NCBI RefSeq assembly: GCF_033439725.1 | Contig: NW_026944383.1 | Coordinates: 3,534,001-3,598,000 of the forward strand | Length of the DNA: 64,000 bases | Direction: 5' to 3' | Source of the DNA: Neurospora tetraspora | Taxonomy: Eukaryota; Ascomycota; Sordariomycetes; Sordariales; Sordariaceae | Shown: one piece after another, positions 1 to 10,068 of the stretch | How the letters are laid out: every line of letters starts with the position of its first letter | How positions within the stretch are numbered: the stretch's first letter is position 1 | The notes under the pieces: generated by a model | Told to the model about the DNA's origin: nothing | Database searches by the model: none | Seen by the model: the letters and a program-made list of their open reading frames with translations, nothing else | Position numbers and translations under genes: made by a program

Positions 1-249
1 ACATCACGAACACCTGCATGTGCATTCTGTAGCGTGCAGTGTGGCCCTGAAGAGACGCGGCCAGAGCACTTCGTCGTGTGCTCAGGCATAGTGCGCACGA
101 AAAGCCGAATTGTGTTGATTAACTTGAGGCAAATTTACCCAGAAACAGAGCTGATGGCTTCGGTGAATCATGAGGTAAGACTTGGAAGAGATCGATCATC
201 GGCTAAACGACCTTACACAGTCTGAGCTCTTGAACAACTCGGGTGGGAT
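1..249 (+). pseudogene. 3' fragment of a LINE-type (Tad1-like) retrotransposon ORF
   Basis: An open frame entering from the window edge reads ..CAFCSVQCGPEETRPEHF..C, a cysteine/histidine cluster (C-x2-C, then ETxxEHF and C) of the kind found at the C-terminal end of fungal non-LTR retrotransposon polyproteins, downstream of the reverse transcriptase and RNase H regions. The frame runs to a stop at about 225. Only the end of the ORF lies in the window, so nothing upstream can be judged. The fragment is interrupted at the TA at 249-250 by the Tc1-type element that follows; its continuation resumes at 2001. Family assignment rests on this one motif. Confidence 0.45.
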
Positions 250-250
250 A

Positions 251-278
251 CAGTGACCCCGCAAAAGTTTCTGTGCAC
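251..278 (+). repeat. Left terminal inverted repeat of Tc1-type element
   Basis: Begins CAGTGACCCCGCAAAAG immediately after TA at 249-250 and pairs with 1973-2000 at 24 of 28 positions. CAGT is the classic Tc1/mariner terminus. Confidence 0.8.
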
Positions 279-362
279 ACACTGGCCACCCTAAAAATTT
301 ATATAGCTCACCACCCACCGTTTCTTTTCTTTTTACAATAAATCAACCATTTCTAGCTCAAA

Positions 363-1855
363 ATGGAAGCCGTGGTAGCCAATCTGACCGCGGGCCGTGG
401 GCGGACTAAGCATCTAAAAGGAAGCTCGAGCTGCCATCTACAGTCTTCATTTGGCCGGGTATAACAATAAGGATCTGGCAGCCCAATTTGGCTGTCACCG
501 CAATACCATTGCTACCACTATCAAATGCTTCTATCATTACGAAACCTTCTCTCTCTTCCTCGATCTAGGAGGCCTAAAAAGCTTAGTCTTTCCACTACTC
601 ATCGAGTCCTTACCCGGGTAAAAAGGGCCTTCCGGATCTCAAGGAAAGACCTCGCGAACTCCACTCCTGGTTCTCCTCATCCGAACACCATCCGCCGAGC
701 TTTACCTCCTCATTATCGATGAAAATGGAGATTAGCAAAAAGGATAAAGCTCACTCCTAAAAGCGTTGGAGAAAGGCTCTAATTTGAGGCCCTTTGGAGA
801 GGGAGAGAGAGGGAATTGAAAGAGGTAAGATAAAAAGTAATCACCCATCCTCGATAATCCAAAACTGACCCACTTCGAGGGGAGTTACTCCGATGAGAGT
901 ATTATCCAAAACGCCCCAAATTGTCACGATAATTGGATTTTCCGAGCTCCCCATCAGAAATAGGATAAGGATAAAATCAATATTATATCCTATAGGAAGC
1001 CAACTCTCAAAACAATAGTATTACGTGAAGACGTACTTCACAAGTAATGCTAACAGAGAATAAGAGAGTGAGCAACTAGTTGCTGGACAGAGCAACAGTG
1101 CGTAACGATTGGCAACAATCTTGTCAAAAGAAGCGAAGACAATGACTATCGAGAGCCTCAACTTAGAACCTCACATACGACTTCACAGAACGTAAGCAAA
1201 ATAGACAATAGGTTGTAAGGTAATAATTAATTAATCCGTCAGTCTTGATAGAGACCAACGGGGTGAGCACTCTTATATGCCGTGACATGCTTAGATAAGT
1301 ATGCCCATACCTGACTCAATATGTGTTACGATAGGGTGGAGATATCTAGGTACCGTCTGGAATATCTTCTGACAAATAGTCTTTAGGAAGATTTGGAAAG
1401 GGGGGAGGTTACCCTCAATCATTATGGAGAGAGATGAGCTTTCTAAGAAGAATAGGTATACTTCTTAGAATTATTTGTAATATTTCGAGGAAGATCTACT
1501 CTAAAATTATACTCCTGGAGCCTTTTTCTAGCAAGATAATACCCCAATTCACACTTTGGGGGAAGTCAAAGCGTGGTTGGAGAAGTATAGAATTTGGACC
1601 ATTAATTGGCCGTCTCATTCCCCTAATTTCAACCCTATTAAATACGTATGGAAGAAAATAAAGGATATCCTCCATAAAGACCTCCCAAAGCTCTCAGAAT
1701 TAACAGGAAATGTAGAGAATACGGCCCTTTTCAATGCATTATTAGTAGAAGTATGGGAAAAGGTGCCTCAAGACCTCATTAATGGCCTAATCGATTCAAT
1801 GCCCCATAGACTCGAAGCTGTGCACAAGACTAGGGGGTGGTATACTAAGTATTAA
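363..1855 (+). pseudogene. Tc1-type transposase, inactivated
   Basis: An ATG at 363 is followed, across shifted frames, by a helix-turn-helix DNA-binding segment (..AGYNNKDLAAQFGCHRNTI.. about 447-515), a second Tc1-like motif (..NTIRRALPPH.. then KWRLAKRIKLTP, about 685-760) and the C-terminal catalytic portion (1556-1855) containing WPSHSPNFNPIKYVWKKIK and ending ..SMPHRLEAVHKTRGWYTKY, a standard Tc1 family ending. Multiple stops and frameshifts lie between. In Tc1 transposases the C-terminal block reads SPDLNPIE, with the last catalytic acid in NPIE; here the corresponding residues are N and K (AAT and AAA), each one G-to-A step from GAT and GAA, as RIP would produce. The copy cannot encode active enzyme. 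Confidence 0.8.
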
Positions 1856-1972
1856 ACCCCTGGAATTCCTCTTCAAAATGAATATATTAGCTTATCTATT
1901 AGATCATTATTGGCTAAGAGAATAAAGAATGTTATTAAACGGTCAGATTCTAGAAAGGGGGTGATGTGGGCC

Positions 1973-2000
1973 GTGCACAGGAACTTTTGCTGCATCACTG
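1973..2000 (-). repeat. Right terminal inverted repeat of Tc1-type element
   Basis: Reverse complement begins CAGTGATGCAGCAAAAG; it pairs with 251-278 and is followed by TA at 2001-2002. Confidence 0.8.
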
Positions 2001-2002
2001 TA

Positions 2003-2698
2003 GGTAAGAAAGCTGTTTTCAGTGTTGTACACTACCGAGTAGCGCTCAAGGTTGGTTCTCATTACCTTGCCATTCCCCGAGTTATGATCGTCGAAGTTGC
2101 TTTATCGCGTGGCCATGTAGTAGCTTTTGGCACGACAGTGGCACGCCGAGTTTTTGCTGGACTTTCCATTTCTTCTCAATATGCTCCTCGTCCGTTCTAT
2201 CCGTCTGCTCGGGCCTTTCTGTTACATCAAGACCGCTGAAACGATACTAGTCTTAGCGTGCGGGTTGCAATCTCGTATGTCAACGATCATTTATCCAGAG
2301 CCAGAAGCCTCGCGTGCGTGTTAGATCAGTGATGAACCACCAAAAGAGCTTTCCTTTGGGGGACGACAGCTGTAGATCTGCACCAGACAAAGGGATCCCA
2401 TCTTTCCGGCACCATGAACTTCGGATCCATCATCCGGAACTAAACGCAGTTGTCCCATCATGATGCTGTCTGCCATCAATTGCTCTTGTCTAGTTTAGAT
2501 CAGAGCTCTTGGGGCAGATACCGCTTCACCGCTCTGAGGTCCTCCAATGCGTCCAAGCGAGACCTCATACGAAGCCCTTTCGGCAAGGGGAAAACCTGGA
2601 GGCGAGATGATGGATAGGAGTTGAGTTGAAAAGGTCCAACCACCAATAGTGTCCCGAAAACGGCTCCCAGTCGTCCTTTGGAAATTATTATGGTACCT
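2003..2698. other. Old repeat remnant and unassigned sequence between two transposons
   Basis: The first part continues the sequence interrupted by the Tc1-type element at 249/2001. Short open frames (1910-2239 and 2127-2324 plus, 2495-2722 minus) have no recognisable motif and cross element boundaries, so they are not called as genes. Base composition is ordinary, unlike the A/T-saturated element that follows. The stretch is itself interrupted at TA 2699-2700 and resumes at 6001. Confidence 0.4.
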
Positions 2699-2700
2699 TA

Positions 2701-2791
2701 CTTGGGGGGTTCTGGGCGCCAAGCTTTTTTTCCCCCCTACTCGTTAAGTAGGGGGTAGCGAAAAAGCGGGACAGGGTTTTAATCTGGGACA
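2701..2791 (+). repeat. Left 91-bp terminal inverted repeat of 3.3-kb element
   Basis: Identical by eye over 91 positions to the reverse complement of 5908-5998. Contains a hairpin at about 2732-2755 (9-bp stem, 5-nt loop) and the paired boxes GGGACA at 2769-2774 and 2786-2791 separated by GGGTTTTAATCT. Confidence 0.92.
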
Positions 2792-2989
2792 AGGTCCGAT
2801 TGGTACTATGTAGATTCTCCTATTAACGCCCTGTAAAATCGCTCATTTGCATCATAACTTCAGACCGCATTTCGCAATGCAACTTTGTACAAATTCAATA
2901 TTTCTAACTATTTAAAGTTGTAAAAGAGTAAATAATCTATATATCTATAGATTAATATAAAGGTTAACGTACGTATAGTATCTATTAAT

Positions 2990-5130
2990 TTTAATAAGTA
3001 TTTTGAAGAGTTAGGAGAGGTACCCGCTAAGTATAGAGGCGCTTATATATATTTCAATACCCGCGAACGTCTTAAACGCCTTAAATTATTACATAAGCCG
3101 CTGATTATTAAAGGGATCGTTACTATTATTAGGGAGTTGCGTACTTGTATATTTCGCTATATTAAATCGCTAATTGAAATTAATAAACCAACTATTTCGT
3201 TACGCCCTAAGGGGAGGCCCCGTCTATTAATTACTACCGAAGAGGATACTATTATATTATACATAATATTTTACTTCGAAGGAAGGTTCCCCGCTTTATA
3301 TTTAATAATTATATTGGCCGCAAATCGATTACGCACGTTACAGGGTACTCCAATTACCTACAATGGTACATAATTAGCCTAGTTTATATAAGACTATTTA
3401 AAATTGAAGTTTACAATTTATTACGCCGTCGATATTAGGAAGAGGTTTTAAGAATTAAATAACGACTTTATTAACGAGTAGTTTAATAAATATAAGGAGG
3501 TATTGGATAATTATAAAGTTAATAAAGGCAATATTTAGAATAGTAATAAAATAGGTATAAAAATCAGTTACGTGGCGGGCGGGCGCGTTAGGGTTATTAT
3601 ATTTAAAGACCTTTTGAACGTTAAAGTAAAAAATAAATATATTAATTTACTAATTAATTTATATAAGGATAAATATTTACTATTCTTTCTTATAATTAAA
3701 AATAAATAATATTATTAATTATAAATCGGCTACCCTCGTCGCTAGCGTTAATATAATAAAGAATATTATTTCTATCTATATAATTTTTAAAACCGACCCG
3801 ATAGAACAGTTTATTTATAATGATTTAAATAATAGCGTTCGCTTTATTAAATTACCAACGGGGTTTTTGAATACCGATTTAATATTGGATTAGTTAAAAT
3901 ACTTTAATTAATACTCCTTCTACCTATTATTAACTTTTAAAAGGTTAAAGGTCAATAATAAATTTCAGTTAAGGGAGGAAGAGGTGTTTTTTTAAGGATT
4001 AGTTTAGTTATAATTAGTACGGTTATAATTATTTCAGTTATAAAATTTTTAATTTAATTAAGGGAGTCGGGCTTAGAAATATCCCTAGTATTAAGAGGGT
4101 TTATTAAATGCTTATTATCAATAGGTTTAACAATTATTATAATATAGAAGTTAAATAATATATTAAAACCTTCAATGTTATACTAATAGGTTTACTTCTT
4201 TATTTAATATATATAATATTACTATTTAACATAAGAGTATTCTCGTTATTAAAGTCCTATTACTAAAAGGTTTTAAAGTTTTTTATCTAGCGTAACAAAT
4301 ATTTTTTTAATAGGACAACCTTTATTAAAGAGTTTAAAGGGATTCTTGACGGTAATATGACCAAATATAATATTTATAACGGCTTCTCTAATATTAGAAT
4401 ATGGCCACTAAACTAGTTTAGAGTACTATTTCAAATTTAAATAAAGTAGCTCAAGAAATTAAACCCCGCCCTCCCCTCAATATTTCCTAAAAATAAACGC
4501 TTCGTTAAAACTATTAAAATCATTAACTATGTTAAAAACAAATATTCCTATTAATTTAACAACCTTATGCGAAGAAGGCTACCGTTTATCGAGATTACTA
4601 CTTACGAGGCTACCTTAATAAATAATAAGATTTAGGAACGTAACCGTTAAAATAGGGAGAAAGTTGCTAATTTCAACCGCAAAATAAGGAGGCGGGTATA
4701 TAAAATCCCCAAAGAGGGGGATTTTCTTAGCCTTTTAAAGGTTTAATTTAATATTCAAATAGTTGAAAGGGTATAGAGGGAAGCTATAGGAAATTAGAAG
4801 AAATAATTACGGGCTATTAAAGTAATAAATACTAAGATAATAAACTAAGTAAAAGAATAATAGACAAAGTTATTAAACGGTAAAGGGAAGGTCTATTAAA
4901 ATGTGTATTGGGATAATTATAAGAAAGTATATAAAGAGGAGAGTTATATACTAATTAATAAAGGAAACGTATTCAATATACAATTAGAAGAAGAAAAGCT
5001 ATATAAGGTCGATATAAATATATTAGCGCTTAGTTATTATAAAAGGGTATAGAATTATAGTTTCAATATAAGTTCTAATAACGAGGTTAATATTAATTTT
5101 AGTAATAATCCTTCTATTATTTAATAGCCC
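2990..5130 (+). pseudogene. Degraded pogo/Fot1-like transposase
   Basis: Reading through stops, several blocks resemble fungal pogo/Fot1 transposases: a GRPRLLITTEED segment (about 3209-3245) like the DNA-binding region LLT-EE motif; a block at about 3535-3610 reading NSNKIGIKISYVAGGRVRVI, matching the Fot1 family DE-G-IG block around the first catalytic acid; and a tail near 4890-5060 reading as VYW-like then VFNIQLEEEKLYKVD. The first catalytic D and the following E are now N and K (AAT, AAA), and the expected W before them is a TAG stop: all G-to-A changes. The reading frame is closed by many TAA/TAG codons throughout. The exact limits are approximate. Confidence 0.6.
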
Positions 5131-5688
5131 TCTATTCAACCGCTAAAGTTCCCCTCCTCCCCCCCCGCCTATCTCAATACCCTGTTATTGAAATTGGCTT
5201 TTAAATGGCCGCGTATATTAATATATAGGTTATTAATTCTATAGAGGAGCCTATTCCTAAATTTACTACCAACGTCGTTCGTAGTCTTAATATATAGACG
5301 GTCAATATATTATTCGAAGACGAAAATACCCTTCTCAATAACGATAAGGATAAGGCTATTTTAAAGGAGATATACGATAATAACGACGATGAGGAGGAGG
5401 AGGATAATGAAGAGAATAACTTACTAATATCTTAGTAAATTAACCGCTGCCTCTTTATATTACCTATTACCCTTAGACCTTAAGTTTCCGTTATACGAGT
5501 TGGGCCTTCAATACTAGCCCCCGCCTCCTCTATTCTATTAAGACTACGGTTTCTCGAGTTAATATTATATTAGGGGGTTATAAAGTACGTTGAAGGTATT
5601 ATAAGACTTCGTATATAAGTAAGGAAGTAAGCGGTAGCCGTACTTAAGAGTATATTAGTAAGGAGGGAGGCAGTTATATAGGAGGTAG

Positions 5689-5749
5689 TACTTGTACTAA
5701 TACTAGTACCTGTACTAACACTTGCACCAGCGCCTGTACTAGTGCTAGA
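5689..5749. repeat. Short imperfect tandem repeat (ACTAGTACCTGT-like units)
   Basis: Near the 3' end of the degraded interior, units of about 12 nt based on GTACT(A/T)(A/G)(T/C)ACT recur (ACTAGTACCTGT, ACTAACACTTGC, ACCAGCGCCTGT, ACTAGTGCTAG). In one frame it reads as a VLVPVLTLAPAPVLVL-like low-complexity stretch, perhaps part of the original coding tail. Confidence 0.5.
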
Positions 5750-5907
5750 AAATGATGGATAAAGATTGTAATTTGTTTATTTATTTATTAATTATTTAAA
5801 TAGGTAATATACTGAGCTTCTAATACCGTTGTATTAATAAATCGTTGTTGAAATATGGTGGTTTAGTATATGGATGGGACAGATTGCTAGTAAAATTCTA
5901 TGTGGGC

Positions 5908-5998
5908 TGTCCCAGATTAAAACCCTGTCCCGCTTTTTCGCTACCCCCTACTTAACGAGTAGGGGGGAAAAAAAGCTTGGCGCCCAGAACCCCCCAAG
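5908..5998 (-). repeat. Right 91-bp terminal inverted repeat of 3.3-kb element
   Basis: Perfect inverted copy of 2701-2791, followed directly by TA at 5999-6000. Unlike the interior it carries no visible RIP-type changes. Confidence 0.92.
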
Positions 5999-6000
5999 TA

Positions 6001-9000
6001 ATGTTGTTGTTAAGACTGCCCTGGCTTCGTAAATCTGGAGTTCCAGGAAGACGTTCTTCCAGGTAACGGCCTTGCCAGGCGACCTGGAGATCGCAATAGG
6101 GAATGTTTGGTCTTTCGTGTCCAAATCATTGGAGTGCCATCCTGATTCGGGAAACAACCTTTCAACAAAACTACACTCCCAGAGAAACCACCGTAGCCCA
6201 AGTTATCCGAGCTACCAAGGGGCAGGGAAGAGAGCTGCAAACGTCAAGGTCACCCGAAACAGAGGGAGAGGGAGAGGGGAGGTAAGGGGAGAAAAACCAA
6301 CTGAATCAGATGTACGTAATCAAGCCCTAAGCTCATCAAGGAAGATCGGACATGGTGCCGGAAGCCGTTAGTGAGCGTCATCCCAAACCCAGAGTCCAAT
6401 CCATGTGGCACGGCGCCCTGTTATGGACCAGAAGCGGCTTCGTGATGGCGTGGAGATTGTTGGGTTGGCGCCGGGACACCGGAACCAGAAATGCGCACTA
6501 GCGTATACTGAGCGAGCATTGACTTTTCAAAGGAGCCGTTACCAACAGAACAATGGACGCTGCTATCGAGTGTGAAGCCACGCTGCCACGGCGAGGGCAC
6601 ACTTGAGTACGAGATCTTGGGGAAGGAGGTTGCAGTAGCGAAATTGGATGGTTGTGGTATGGAAGCTTGGCATTGGATGGACGGCGGTTCCAGAAGCCCG
6701 AATGGTGCAGTGGCGTTCTCGAGCCGCTTCAATTTTCGAATCGCGATCACTCTTTTGAGGAGGTGCAAACCAAAGGACATACTGACCAACAAACCTGAAG
6801 TCAACAAAGCGAGGGGACAGATAAGATGCCAGCGGGAAGTGACGATGCGGCCACATAGTCACGGTGTCCCGGCTAGCCTAGACGGAAGACGGTTTTGAAA
6901 CCACAATGCCGGGCAGTTGAAAACAAAAAAAGAAGCAGAATTGAACGGTTCCGAAGCCCAATGTTCGAGATCCGTGGGTGTTCAGAGTGGAAGAACGAAG
7001 CCGAGATGCGGTACCGATAAAGGGGGTGCGTATGTATGAGGGCGAGGAAGATTCAGTAGGGTTACATTGTCTGCCGCACTGGAAGCAGCAAAAACTGTGT
7101 GATAGCCGTCTTGGTCAATTTATCCCACCCAACATGTCGCGATGGTGATGGCAGTGTGCGGTGGATGAGACAGATGGCCAAACTCCAAACATCTTGGAAA
7201 GTCTTGAGTCGTCGCGGATAGAGAGCCCGGGAGCGGCAGTTGTCCAGATCCGCATCGCTTAAAGCCATCCAACATCAACACCGTGACTCCGTGACTCCGT
7301 GACTGGAGGTGACGACCGTTGGGATTCATGTACGGGAAGGTTTCGAATTCAGTGACGGGTTGCATGAGAACGTCGCGTCCGTAAAATGCAAGATCGAAAG
7401 CTTGAGTGGCGGGCCGATTACGGTATCTTGCTGTACTGACAAGGTTGGTGTCAGTGTTGAACAAACTTTGAACTCCGTGGAAGCTGAGGCGTTGTCGTTG
7501 TACACCGTCACAGCTGTGTGATGACCGAACAGATCGGGCAATGCGTTTATTCGGCAACCGATGATGAGATCCTAGGCGTCCATGTGTGATAGAGGCTGCC
7601 TTGTCCAAGGAATGAGGCGCTGGCAGTTAAAGACCAACACAAACTTCCTTCCCAGATAGTCGCCCTTGGAAGGTGATTGTGAGATAGGAAGCCAATGCTA
7701 AAGACACAGACGATGTTCAGGAAATAGGGCGATCGTAATCCATATTGCTGCCGGATGGAGAAAGGGACAGGAAAAGAAGTGTTGACGGAGTCAGAATAAC
7801 CCCGCGTCCATCTTGGGGACAGGTGTTGATCGGCTGCACAGGCCACCTGCGTCTACATAGGTACACTACCTACACTAGTAGGGGATGCTAGTCCCTAGCG
7901 CCAGTGCCCATGCACCTCTTCGCACCGTAGAGGGAAGGAGCCAGTGCAGGACTGGAGATCAGGGCTTCCAGGCTCGGTCAACAACAGTGGACTGAAATGC
8001 CATTGTTCCCCCAACAGCCAGTTTTCGATGCGAAAAGCACCCAACAAATAGAAGCTCATTCCATCCAGCTATTTGGTGAATTCGGATCGCCACCTGAGCA
8101 TAGGATGATTGAAGAGCCAACGGTTTTCTGAGATGATGTTGGGTTGTCAGACGGTCACACATACTGTGTTCCCGGACGTTTTCGTCGAGGGTCAGCACTT
8201 CCTTCCACTTCGGAGGTCGCTACTGCAGGTCATCCCTTCCTAACATGCTATGCCGTGATGATAGCGCAGTTAGTTTTGCTTCTATACATGTGGCCTCGGC
8301 GTGGGGCAGCAGCAACCGGTAGCACGGCGGGGAGTGCAGAGATGCAGCCGAACAACGGAAGGGTGTGCTGGTGTCAATTTCGCTTGCAGACCTCTAACAC
8401 CATCACGCCCGGCCATCCGCACTCCCTTCTCAAAGCAGCACGAGGTAGCTGTTACCTACGTCTGTTGCGTCATGACAGATCGCATTTTTGTCAACAAGAC
8501 GCTTGTCTGCTTTCTTTGCCAGGGCTGCCATGCGACAGCGGGTCTACCCCATATCCTGTGGACCTCACGGAGCACAAACCGAGTTGTCTGCCAGCTGAAA
8601 CACCATCGGCCATCATCGTCATCATTTTCATCATGATGAAAAGAAGAAAGAAGAGATTACCGGCGCTTCGGGAGACTTGAGGGAGCCATTCAGTGAGTCT
8701 TCTTCTCCCTTGAGAAGATCTCTTTGTATACTTGCTGACTGGCTCGAACGAGATGTGACGGCACTGGCTTCATAAATGATGGATGGACAGTGTGACAAAT
8801 TCCTATCCCAACTCGTCAACTCCTCTGAATGGCTCTTCTGGTGACGCCCCTGAACCGTCTCTTCAACAAACCACACAGTCAGGAACATGGATGCGACATC
8901 GTCAGCACTTGGCGTTCCCCAGGGCGCCCGTCGTTGCCCCCGGCCGGTCCCTACCCTCCACTGTGACTGGACCCCGGCCTCCTGGGCCTGGTCCCATCAA

Positions 9001-10068
9001 CAGGAAACATCGCCTCCTTACGGGATCACAAGCGAACCACAAGGAACCCCAAATCAGATGGTCCAGAGTGCGCTTGGACTGCTCTCAACCTCGCTTTCCA
9101 TTCTGATCCTACCTCAGGCGGCGTGCAATCTGGGATATGTCCCCGCACCACCTTGCACTCTTGGCAACAGTGGTCCTCAATGCTTCGCCATAATTGGTTA
9201 AGATCGCCAAAGCAAGGACTGGATGCAACCGCATGGTACAACACTGCACGCTGAATGGGCATGGCCGTACCATCGGCCTAGTCCCCAATGATAAGGGCCC
9301 CCGTTCCCATGTTTTCCGCTCCACTCTGGCCCTGGTCACAGAGCCCAGAAAGCCCTCTGTCTTGCCTGACTGAGCATGGCGTGCGGGCTTGATGGTGTCC
9401 TACAGAAGAGGGGACCACATCCAACACCACCTCAGAAACCCCAAAGAGGGCCGAAAGGCAAAACAGAAAAGAGAAGGCACACCATCTCGGCCCAGTTGCC
9501 CGTACATATGGGTGCTACCACCCACTGCCATCCACATGGTGCTCGTTTTCTGAAAGTTCTCTTTTTGGTCCCCGTCCCCTCTTTTGCACATCATGAGTGC
9601 TTGATCGCTCATGCTGATACACTCCCTACCTTGCAATTCAGTGATATCATCTTTTCAGTGTATTATATTTCCTTCTATACTCACTATACCCCGTGTTTGG
9701 TGTTCGATTTAGCTTTGCCGGTAGACCACGTCCCCGAACACTCCTTTCTATCAACCTATCATCTGCCATTGTCTCCACCCTATTCCATCTGGGCCTAGGG
9801 TATTTTCTCGACGACATACTATTACTTTCCTACGCCACGACGACGACTTTCACCTCGATCGCTTTTGTTAGCTCTTGTCGGGGTCACGCGTCGACTATCT
9901 AGACCACAAACAAGCCGTCCCATACATATTTGGCCAGTACCGGAGCGCGGCCTTCCTTGGAGGGAGCTGAAGCACATCAACGGGTAGCGGCCGATTCCCA
10001 GAGCCAGGAGGGTTCACAAGTCGTTCTACGATAAAGTCCAGGGACGCAGCTTCGAAGGATCCTACACG
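6001..10068. other. 4-kb stretch without a recognisable gene, then leader of the 7TM gene
   Basis: No open frame here encodes a recognisable domain, and no frame shows a run of phase-consistent exons. Frames such as 7120-7608 (minus) and 8144-8680 (plus) are unremarkable in composition. Small features: three GTGACTCC-type direct repeats at 7283-7304, and an 18-nt perfect palindrome TTTTCATCATGATGAAAA at 8625-8642. From about 9540 to 9900 the plus strand is pyrimidine-rich (C/T runs), typical of fungal promoters and 5' leaders, and probably belongs to the 7TM gene starting at 10069. The first part (6001 on) continues the sequence split by the 3.3-kb transposon. Confidence 0.5.

Larger units (their letters stand above)
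251..2000 (+). mobile_element. Tc1/mariner-type DNA transposon, degraded copy
   Basis: A 1750-bp element bounded by the TA dinucleotide at 249-250 and 2001-2002, the target-site duplication expected of Tc1/mariner. The ends are inverted repeats: CAGTGA..GCAAAAGTT.CTGTGCAC at 251-278 matches the reverse complement of 1973-2000 at 24 of 28 positions. Inside is a broken transposase with a recognisable helix-turn-helix start and a well-preserved C-terminus. Removing the element joins 1-248 to 2003 onward, so it is nested in an older repeat. Confidence 0.85.
2701..5998 (+). mobile_element. 3.3-kb TA-flanked DNA transposon (pogo/Fot1-like) with 91-bp perfect TIRs and RIP-degraded interior
   Basis: The ends 2701-2791 and 5908-5998 are perfect 91-bp inverted repeats starting CTTGGGGGGTTCTGGGCGCC, flanked on both sides by TA (2699-2700, 5999-6000). 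Within each TIR is a short hairpin (CCCCCTACT / AGTAGGGGG) and two GGGACA boxes 18 nt apart. From about 2880 to 5750 the sequence is dominated by A and T, with CpA/TpG visibly rare, TpA frequent and CpG kept (for example GGCGGGCGGGCGCG near 3572), the RIP pattern. Broken frames resemble a pogo/Fot1 transposase. At 3298 bp it is longer than the roughly 1.9 kb of Fot1-type elements, so the superfamily call is an inference. Confidence 0.8.

Noticed and set aside
7120-7608. 162-codon open frame on the minus strand
   Set aside because: No recognisable domain and no compositional bias suggesting coding.
8144-8680. 178-codon open frame in the region before the 7TM gene
   Set aside because: No recognisable motif, no supporting splice structure, and composition resembles random sequence.
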